From Lysobacter sp. A03 (GTDB lineage: Bacteria; Pseudomonadota; Gammaproteobacteria; Xanthomonadales; Xanthomonadaceae), in contig NZ_JXSS01000003.1 of NCBI RefSeq assembly GCF_000855665.1, positions 1 through 37,778 of the forward strand: DNA of 37,778 nt. Direction: 5' to 3'. Positions 32,155 to 37,778 of this stretch are shown here, in pieces. Under the pieces are notes generated by a model that saw only the letters and a list, made by a program, of their open reading frames with translations, did no database searches and had not been told where the DNA came from. The stretch's first letter is position 1. Each line of letters opens with the position of its first letter. The translations under genes were made by a program, and so were the position numbers.

Positions 32155-34104
32155 TCAGTCGACCGGCTGGGTCACCGTGTCATCGCCCTTGGCCTTGGCG
32201 ATCACCGCCTCCACCGAACCGGTGGTGATCGGATGGTAGCCGGGGCGTGCCTGGGCGAGGACCTTCTCGGCCATTGCCAGGCCTTCGGGGGTTTTCACCA
32301 GCTCGGCGTAGGTCGGCATGATCAGCTTGCGGCGACCGACGCGCTCCAGGAACGCAGCAATTGCGTCGTTGGCTTCCGGGTAACCGCTGCGCACGGTCAG
32401 CGGGTACCAGCGCATCGCGATCTCGCCGTTCGGGGTGCCGGTGAACTTGTAGGCGGCGTCCAGCGCGGCCAGCTGCTCGTGGCTCAGCGTCTCCGGCATG
32501 CCTTCCAGGAAGTGCAGCCACTCCTGCGTGCTCCACTTGGCGGTGGCGTCGCCGGCCGGCAGGGTGCCGTCGTCCAGCCAGGCCTTGCGGACCGTGTCGA
32601 CCGCGTCGAACTGCGGCGACTTGGTCACCGGCGCGGACTCGGGGATGCCCTGGCCGTAGATCCACTCGTCCAGCTCGGCCTCGGTGACCTTGCCGGGATG
32701 CTTGGCTAGCAGCTTGTCCTTGGCGTACTGGATGAAGGTCGTGGTCGGGATCGACTGGAACGCGAAGTGGTCAAAGTAGCCGCGCAGGAACGGGTCGAAG
32801 TCCTCGCGGCCGAAGCGGTGCTCCAGGAACATCATGAACCAGGCGCCCTTGTCGTAGGCGACCTCGGTCAGGGTGTCGCCGGCCTTGACGTGGATGTCGG
32901 GACGGATCGCCAGCGCCTGCGCCTGCGGCTCCATGTCGCCGATGGTCTTGCGCAGCTCGTTCTGGGCAATCGCCGCTTCCATGTTGGCGAAGTCCTTGCC
33001 GTACAAGGATTCGATGATGCGGTTCTCGACGTAGCTGGTGATGCCCTCGTTCATCCACTGGTCTTTCGGGCTGGAGAAGGTCACCAGGTTGCCGGCCCAG
33101 CTGTGCGCCAGCTCGTGGGCGATCAGCGACACCAGCGACTTGTCGCCGACGATCACGGTCGGGGTGGCGAAGGTCAGGCGCGGGTTTTCCATGCCGCCGT
33201 ACGGGAACGACGGCGGCAGCACGAGGATGTCGTAGCGGCCCCAGCGGTACGGGCCGTACATGGCCTCGGTGGCCTCGATCATCTTCTCGGTGTCGGCGAA
33301 CTCGGCAGTGGCCTTGGCGACCATGGCCGGTTCGGCCCAGACGCCGCTGCGGTCGGAGATCGGCTTGAACACCAGGTCGCCGGCGGCGATCGCCAGCAGG
33401 TAGGACGGGATCGCCTGCGGCATGGCGAAGGTGTAGTCGCCGTCACGCTCGGCCTTGGGGTCGTTGTCGGCGCTCATCAGCACCATCACGTCCTTGGGGC
33501 TGGTGACGTGCGCGGTGTAGGTGAAACGCACCCGCGGCGTGTCCTGCAGCGGCACCCAGGAACGGGCGTGGATCTGCTGCGACTGGCTGAACATGAAGGG
33601 CTGCTCGCCGCCCTCGGTCATCGCCGGGGTCAGCCACTGCAGGCCGGATGCATCCGGCGAGGTCCGGTAGGTCACGCGGACGCGCTGGTTGCGGTCCGGC
33701 ACCTGGATGGTCAGCTTGCTGCCCAGGCGCTTGTCGGCGTCGGCCAGCTCGTACTTGAGGTCGGTCCACTTCTCGTCGCTGCGCTCGCCGACCACCTTCT
33801 CGATGGTCAGGTCACGGGTGTCGAGCACCAGTTCGTTGGCGTCATCGGCGACCCAATCCAGGTCGTAGGTGGCACTGCCGCTGATTTCCTTCGCATCGAA
33901 ATCGACGTCCAGCGCCAGCGCGAGGTCCTTGATGCGGACCTTGTCGGGCTCGGCATAGGACAGCGAGTCGTATTCGGCCGGCGCAGCGGTAGCCGCGTCG
34001 GTATCGGGTTTGGCGGCGGTATCGGCGGCCGGCGCGTTGTCGCGCGAGCAGCCACCCAGTACCACGGCAGCGGCGAAGCACAGGGTCAGGATCGAGGAAC
34101 GCAT
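32155..34104 (-). CDS. M1-family zinc aminopeptidase, lipoprotein form
   Basis: 649 residues. The lipobox VLGGC (Cys19) predicts a lipid-anchored periplasmic or outer-membrane enzyme. The exopeptidase motif is YGGMENP; the zinc site is HELAH (His330, Glu331, His334) with Glu353 in WMNEGI, exactly HExxH-x18-E. The catalytic Tyr region is EVAYDKGAWFMMFLEHRFG. The N-terminal beta domain and C-terminal helical repeat domain fit the leukotriene A4 hydrolase / cold-active aminopeptidase subgroup. It releases N-terminal residues from peptides outside the cytoplasm. The gene follows ubiE by 72 bases on the same strand. Confidence 0.95.
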   Translation of the reverse strand: MRSSILTLCFAAAVVLGGCSRDNAPAADTAAKPDTDAATAAPAEYDSLSYAEPDKVRIKDLALALDVDFDAKEISGSATYDLDWVADDANELVLDTRDLTIEKVVGERSDEKWTDLKYELADADKRLGSKLTIQVPDRNQRVRVTYRTSPDASGLQWLTPAMTEGGEQPFMFSQSQQIHARSWVPLQDTPRVRFTYTAHVTSPKDVMVLMSADNDPKAERDGDYTFAMPQAIPSYLLAIAAGDLVFKPISDRSGVWAEPAMVAKATAEFADTEKMIEATEAMYGPYRWGRYDILVLPPSFPYGGMENPRLTFATPTVIVGDKSLVSLIAHELAHSWAGNLVTFSSPKDQWMNEGITSYVENRIIESLYGKDFANMEAAIAQNELRKTIGDMEPQAQALAIRPDIHVKAGDTLTEVAYDKGAWFMMFLEHRFGREDFDPFLRGYFDHFAFQSIPTTTFIQYAKDKLLAKHPGKVTEAELDEWIYGQGIPESAPVTKSPQFDAVDTVRKAWLDDGTLPAGDATAKWSTQEWLHFLEGMPETLSHEQLAALDAAYKFTGTPNGEIAMRWYPLTVRSGYPEANDAIAAFLERVGRRKLIMPTYAELVKTPEGLAMAEKVLAQARPGYHPITTGSVEAVIAKAKGDDTVTQPVD

Positions 34105-34176
34105 GGGCAGGCCCGGGGTTGCAGGACAATCCCCGAGTGTAGCCGCGCCCGCGCGGGGCGCGAAGTGACTTCCGTC

Positions 34177-35004
34177 CTACACCTTGTAGCCGGTGTGGAT
34201 GGCAACGATGCCGGCGGACAGGTTGCGGTAGCTGCAGCGGGCGAAACCGGCGGTTTCCATCATCGCCTTCAGCTCCTCCTGCGGCGGATGCTTGCGGATG
34301 CTCTCGGCCAGGTACTGGTAGCTGTCGGCGTCCTTGGCGAACAGCTGGCCCAGGCGCGGCAGGATCTTGAATGAGTGGAAGTCGTAGATCGGCTTGAACC
34401 ACTCCGGCCTGACCTCGGAGAACTCCAGCACCCGCGCCTGACCACCGACCTTCAGCACACGGTGCATCTCGGCCAGTGCGGCGTCCTTGTCGGTCACGTT
34501 GCGCAGGCCGAAGGCGATGGTGACCAGATCGAAGGTGGCATCCGGGAACGGCAGCTTTTCGGCATTCATCTGCACGTATTCAAAACCGGCGACCTTGCCC
34601 TTGTCGGTCATCCGGTCGCGGCCCACCCGCAACATCGCGCCGTTGATGTCGCCCAGCACGATCGAGCCGGTGTCGCCCACGCGGTCCTTGAGCAGCAACG
34701 CGATATCGCCGGTGCCGCCGGCCAGGTCGAGCACCCGGTCACCTCGCTTGACCTGCGCAGTGGCAACGAAGAAACGCTTCCAGACGCGGTGGATGCCCAT
34801 CGACATCAGGTCGTTCATCAGGTCGTAACTGCCGGCGACCGAGGAGAACACTTCCCCGACCAGCTTCTGCTTGTCCGCGGTCGGGACATCGCGGAACCCG
34901 AAATGGGTCGTGCCGGCGGGGTTGGCATCCAGCACCGGGCCAGCGGTGGATACGTCGGGCGCGCGGGTGGTGTCGGGGGCGGTATCAGGGCTTGGATCGT
35001 TCAT
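34177..35004 (-). CDS. ubiE: Ubiquinone/menaquinone biosynthesis C-methyltransferase UbiE
   Basis: 275 residues. SAM-binding motif I is [17 protein letters not shown]; the UbiE signatures [19 protein letters not shown] and [19 protein letters not shown] are complete, and the end [18 protein letters not shown]... [17 protein letters not shown] is typical. It methylates the quinone ring in ubiquinone (and where present menaquinone) synthesis. The start at 35004 gives a Pro/Asp/Thr-rich N-terminal extension of about 35 residues ahead of the conserved THFGFRDV; E. coli UbiE is 251 residues. It is divergent from the deaminase gene. Confidence 0.97.
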   Translation of the reverse strand: MNDPSPDTAPDTTRAPDVSTAGPVLDANPAGTTHFGFRDVPTADKQKLVGEVFSSVAGSYDLMNDLMSMGIHRVWKRFFVATAQVKRGDRVLDLAGGTGDIALLLKDRVGDTGSIVLGDINGAMLRVGRDRMTDKGKVAGFEYVQMNAEKLPFPDATFDLVTIAFGLRNVTDKDAALAEMHRVLKVGGQARVLEFSEVRPEWFKPIYDFHSFKILPRLGQLFAKDADSYQYLAESIRKHPPQEELKAMMETAGFARCSYRNLSAGIVAIHTGYKV

Positions 35005-35107
35005 GGGCCGATTATCGCACCGCCCCGCCGACGCTGCGCTCACGCGCTCGACATCGCGCACACCCGCGGCGACGATCACTCCATTCACCGCCACCGGCCG
35101 ACCGATG

Positions 35108-35557
35108 ATGAACGCTCCCGACTACCCCGCCCTGCTCGCCATCGCCGTCGCCGAAGCCCGCCAGGGGCTGGCCGAAGGCGGCATCCCGATCGGTGCCGCG
35201 CTCTACCACGCCGATGGGCGCCTACTGGGCTGCGGCCACAACCGCCGTGTGCAGGACGGCGACCCGTCCAGCCACGGCGAAACGGACGCCTTCCGCAAGG
35301 CCGGCCGCCAGCGCAGCTATCGCGACACCATCATGGTCACAACGCTGGCCCCGTGCTGGTACTGCAGCGGCCTGATCCGGCAGTTCAATATCGGCACCGT
35401 GGTGGTCGGCGAGTCGGAGACGTTCCGTGGTGGTATCGACTGGTTGCGGGAAAACGGCACCACCGTGATCGATCTGGCGGACAAGGATTGCATGGAGATG
35501 ATGCAGGGGTATATTGCGGCTAATCCTGAGGTCTGGAACGAGGATATTGGGGAGTGA
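35108..35557 (+). CDS. Nucleoside deaminase, fungal-type cytosine deaminase homologue
   Basis: 149 residues, close to yeast Fcy1 (158). Zinc-site motifs are [10 protein letters not shown] (His56 ligand, Glu58 proton shuttle) and [11 protein letters not shown] (Cys83, Cys86). The C-terminal ending [11 protein letters not shown] parallels the yeast enzyme, which also ends in EDIGE, and the HGE form is unlike the HAE form of tRNA adenosine deaminases. It likely deaminates cytosine or a related base to uracil in the cytoplasm. The ATG at 35108 is directly preceded by another in-frame ATG at 35105; either may be used. Little room exists for a promoter between it and ubiE. Confidence 0.88.
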   Translation: MNAPDYPALLAIAVAEARQGLAEGGIPIGAALYHADGRLLGCGHNRRVQDGDPSSHGETDAFRKAGRQRSYRDTIMVTTLAPCWYCSGLIRQFNIGTVVVGESETFRGGIDWLRENGTTVIDLADKDCMEMMQGYIAANPEVWNEDIGE

Positions 35558-35663
35558 TGGACGTTTGCTACCCGAAACAGACGGCGCCTTGTCTGTAACG
35601 GATTGGTTGCATTGAGGCGACTCTCGTAAATTGCGCCGGGTAGCTGGAAATAGACACAAGGAA

Positions 35664-35684
35664 TAGGCACCAATTTGGTGTCTA
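35664..35684 (+). promoter_or_regulatory. 21-bp near-perfect palindrome upstream of the M48 gene
   Basis: TAGGCACCAA (35664-35673), one T, TTGGTGTCTA (35675-35684): arms match at 9 of 10 positions. The half-site heptamer recurs as TAGACAC at 35651 and TAGGCAC at 35693. It stands 38 bases before the ATG and resembles a repressor operator or an element end. Confidence 0.5.
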
Positions 35685-35721
35685 ATAGGTGTTAGGCACA
35701 ACTGAGAAGTCATCGCAGCCC

Positions 35722-36864
35722 ATGCAGATACCAGCCCAGATTCTTGATGCGTACTATCAACTGCAACAGTTCGTCAATATAGGGTGGCTTTCCACCCAAG
35801 CAGTCCTGATTGCAGGGCTCCTCTTTATGGGCTTGTCCACTTTTGGACAGCGAGTTCTTATATCGATATCGAAGAAGGCCAAGCCATGGCCGCTGGCTGC
35901 TTTCTTCTTCTACGTATCGATAGCGGTCGTGCTCAAGCTGGTTCAATCGACAATCGTCCACCTGCTCATAGTTGAAAAATCAGAGCTTGAGGCCACCCAA
36001 GCTCCTTCTCTTATCGCTTTTCTCGGATCGAATACGCCTGAGATCGTTGTGTCGGCGCTACTGCTTTCCGCCGTTGGCCTGATCCTTGTCTTGATTTTGC
36101 GAAAACTAACCTCGCTCACATGGCTCTGGCTGGCGATTGCGATCACGATCGTTGTAAGCGCAACTCTCACGGCTCGCCCGTATTTCCGCGACACCATTCC
36201 GTTGGGCGATTCGCCGACTGAGCAGAAGGTTGTTCAGCTGCTTCAGCGAGCCGGTATTCCAGCAGATCGAGTTGTCCTTGAGGATTGTCGCAGCCCAGCC
36301 GACTGCCCTCCGGGCCAAGTCATCGGTCTTGGACCCACAAAGTTGATGGTGTTTGACCGCCGCTTGACTACCCGGACTCCTGAAGACCAACTTCTTCAGG
36401 TCGCAGCCCATGAGGCCAAACACTTCCTGATTGATAATGATCTGAAGCCCGTCATCGCGGTCTTCCTGATTTGCGGCTTTATTTTCTTCGTTAGCCAAAT
36501 GTTGGTCCGTTTGGTTCGCCGCAAAGTAGGGGACCAGGGTGCTGTGGTGCAGCTTGCACTCACTGTCTATGCGTTTGGGACGGTGGCGTTCTTGCTTGCA
36601 CAGCCTGTGGTGACGACCTGGCATCGAAACCTAGAGATTGAGGCGGATCGCTTCGGACTCGAGTTCAATCGTGACAACCAAGCGCTCATCGACATCATGT
36701 GGACGGATGCCAAGCAGAACCCGATGGCGTACAGATATACGCCCATTACCAAGTTTCTTCGAGCTACTCACCCGCAAATCAAGGACCGAATTAAGTTAGC
36801 GGAAACTTATCGCCCTTGGCTCGACGGCGGTCCCCTAAAGTACGGTGCGTACGTTTCCGATTAA
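35722..36864 (+). CDS. M48-family membrane metalloprotease (Ste24-like)
   Basis: 380 residues. Four membrane helices come first (about 14-36, 54-82, 97-118, 122-145), then the zinc site HEAKH at 230-234, two further helices (about 245-268 and 278-305), and the third ligand Glu307 in EIEADRFGLEF. The ending THPQIKDRIKLAETYRPW is also typical of M48. This is the topology of Ste24/CAAX proteases, in which the active site faces an intramembrane chamber. The substrate is unknown. Codon choice is clearly lower in GC than the rest of the window (many att, gtt, ctt, gaa), suggesting transfer. The ATG at 35722 is preferred to an upstream GTG at 35689. The stop is 8 bases before the IS30 end. Confidence 0.82.
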   Translation: MQIPAQILDAYYQLQQFVNIGWLSTQAVLIAGLLFMGLSTFGQRVLISISKKAKPWPLAAFFFYVSIAVVLKLVQSTIVHLLIVEKSELEATQAPSLIAFLGSNTPEIVVSALLLSAVGLILVLILRKLTSLTWLWLAIAITIVVSATLTARPYFRDTIPLGDSPTEQKVVQLLQRAGIPADRVVLEDCRSPADCPPGQVIGLGPTKLMVFDRRLTTRTPEDQLLQVAAHEAKHFLIDNDLKPVIAVFLICGFIFFVSQMLVRLVRRKVGDQGAVVQLALTVYAFGTVAFLLAQPVVTTWHRNLEIEADRFGLEFNRDNQALIDIMWTDAKQNPMAYRYTPITKFLRATHPQIKDRIKLAETYRPWLDGGPLKYGAYVSD

Positions 36865-36872
36865 CTGGAGCT

Positions 36873-37651
36873 TGTAGGTGAATTCAACCACCAAGTGCGA
36901 CAACCATCAGTATCCGAATAGCTTTTGGAGTGGCGTTTCGTACCCATAGCGTTTCCTCGGCCTCGTATTGAGTTTGTAAGCAATGGCATCACATTGCTTT
37001 TGGGTCAGATTCGCCATGCTTTTGCCCTTGGGCAAGTACTGGCGGATCAGGCCGTGGGTGTTCTCGTTGGTGCCTCGCTCCCACGGGTGGTGCGGGCGGG
37101 CGAAGTACACGACGTTTCCTGTAACGGCTTCGATATGCGGATAGCCATGGAATTCGGTGCCGTTGTCGGAAGTGATGGTCAGAAACGGCGCGCCAGTCCG
37201 TTGCATCAAGCCAATGGTCCGTCGGTTCAATACCTTGGTTGTCCGGTTGGGCAGTTTTCCAATCAGCAAGTAACCACTTGCGCGCTCCACCAGCGTCACG
37301 ATGCACGGCTTCTCCCAGGAGGCGCCCCACACGGTGTCGATCTCCCAGTGGCCTTGTACTTGCCTGGACTCAACTTCCACGGGTCGCTCGTCAATCATTC
37401 GCTTGCCCTGCATCCTCCCGCGGCGTTCCGGGCCGTAGTGGCGCTTGCGCCGCTTGTAACGTCGGCGCAGCTGGACATACAGCTTTCCGCCGGCTCGCCA
37501 GTCGCGCCGCACGTGACGGTAGATGGTCTGGAAGCTGATCCGGAACTCGCCTTGCTTATGCAGCGTGCTGGCAATTTGCTCCGGGCTCCACTGTTGCTTG
37601 AGCAGTTCCTCCACCCGGGCGTACTGGACGGCATCATGGTGTGGGCCGCGG
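36873..37651 (-). mobile_element. IS30-family insertion sequence, interrupted
   Basis: The left end is placed at TGTAGGTGAATTC (36873 on), just after the M48 stop, by the position of the transposase stop and the TG start; the exact end is estimated. The right part is cut by an IS3-family element beginning at 37652. Confidence 0.65.
36907..37651 (-). pseudogene. IS30-family transposase, 5' end lost to an IS3 insertion
   Basis: About 248 codons remain; IS30-family transposases are usually 320-380 residues. The catalytic DDE core is intact: Asp in GHWEIDTVWG, Asp in TITSDNGTEF, Glu in RGTNENTHGLIRQYLPKG. The N-terminal DNA-binding helix-turn-helix is missing. The frame stays open upstream of the first GTG (37614) through QYARVEELLKQQWSPEQIA up to 37651, where IS3-terminus sequence begins, so the gene was split by insertion rather than mis-started. 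A product from the GTG (235 residues) is possible but should lack end binding. Confidence 0.85.
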
Positions 37652-37778
37652 TGTAATGACCCAGCCCTTCCTGCACAGGTCAGATCGCTAAAGCATAAGC
37701 CTCGGCGGGGGTCTTCATGCCCAGCGCCTGGTGTGGTCGCCGGTGGTTATAGAACTGGATCCAATCGCCGATCACCCG
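37652..37778 (-). mobile_element. IS3-family insertion sequence, one end only
   Basis: The terminus reads TGTAATGACCC (from 37652), matching the TGT...TGACCC ends of IS3 elements. The element contains the transposase 3' end and runs off the window. Confidence 0.75.
37680..37778 (-). CDS. IS3-family transposase OrfB, last 32 codons
   Basis: Translation of the minus strand from the window edge gives RVIGDWIQFYNHRRPHQALG followed by a 12-residue tail ending ALAI and a TGA stop at 37682-37680. The FYNHRRPHQALG block is the hallmark C-terminal end of IS3-family OrfB integrase-type transposases, just after the last catalytic Glu. The rest of the protein and OrfA are outside the window. It reads in the same direction as the disrupted IS30 transposase. 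It was too short to be noticed by length alone; the motif carries the call. Confidence 0.9.
   Translation of the reverse strand, partial: RVIGDWIQFYNHRRPHQALGMKTPAEAYALAI

Noticed and set aside
35691-35697. GTTAGGC as an integron attC core site
   Set aside because: No partner GCCTAAC half-site or attC-like long imperfect hairpin is found in the expected 50-140 bases upstream, and no integrase is present.
35689-35721. GTG start at 35689 for the M48 protease
   Set aside because: It adds 11 residues of no membrane or family character, directly next to the palindrome; the ATG at 35722 is simpler.

Overview
The window is high-GC gammaproteobacterial chromosome. Protein-level similarity and the gene order degQ-type protease / YqjD-YqjE-like genes / PerM-like transporter and mreBCD-mrdA-rodA-mltB-rlpA-dacC-DUF493-lipB-lipA suggest the family Xanthomonadaceae (Lysobacter, Luteimonas or a relative). 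This is an inference from recognised families, not a database result. Almost all of the window is dense coding sequence, with frequent 4-base ATGA overlaps.

Layout. Positions 1-3182 hold the 3' end of a periplasmic HtrA/DegQ protease, a three-gene set of small membrane/stress proteins (DUF883, holin-like, hypothetical) and an AI-2E/PerM-family transporter. At 3214-5315 a HAD hydrolase overlaps an M17 leucyl aminopeptidase. At 5355-8414 lies a self-contained oxidative-stress type module: an ECF sigma factor and its anti-sigma factor (minus strand), divergent from a membrane-anchored catalase-fold peroxidase and a cytochrome b561 (plus strand). Both sides of the 140-150 bp gap carry a matching GGAATAA / CGTC promoter-like pair. 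At 8476-9400 a six-helix membrane protein and a small winged-helix regulator share a promoter with a perfect palindrome placed between -35 and -10. At 9534-13936 there is a four-gene MacAB-type ABC export operon (adaptor, ATPase, two FtsX-type permeases), closed by a strong hairpin it shares with the convergent tail-specific protease gene prc (14032-16275).

From 28253 down to 16549 an uninterrupted minus-strand block encodes cell-shape and wall enzymes (MreB, MreC, MreD, PBP2, RodA, MltB, RlpA, DacC) followed by lipoate assembly (DUF493, LipB, LipA). Together the first group forms the elongasome and its hydrolases; LipB transfers octanoyl groups and LipA inserts sulfur. A stem-loop between mreB and mreC may tune relative expression.

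From 28563 on the genes are more mixed: a PfkB-family sugar/nucleoside kinase, an unrecognised lipoprotein with a HELTH zinc-peptidase motif, a PhnB-like VOC protein, an unrecognised lipoprotein, a 469-bp gap with two inverted copies of a palindromic repeat element, an M1 aminopeptidase lipoprotein, UbiE, and a fungal-type cytosine deaminase homologue. The last 2.2 kb (35558-37778) is visibly lower in GC and looks acquired: a Ste24-like M48 membrane protease preceded by a 21-bp near-perfect palindrome, then an IS30-family transposase whose N-terminal part is cut off by an IS3-family element that runs off the right edge.

The strongest leads for new biology are the ECF/peroxidase/cytochrome b561 module with matched divergent promoters and a cysteine-poor anti-sigma factor, the winged-helix/membrane-protein pair with its spacer operator, the HELTH lipoprotein, and the paired repeat elements.
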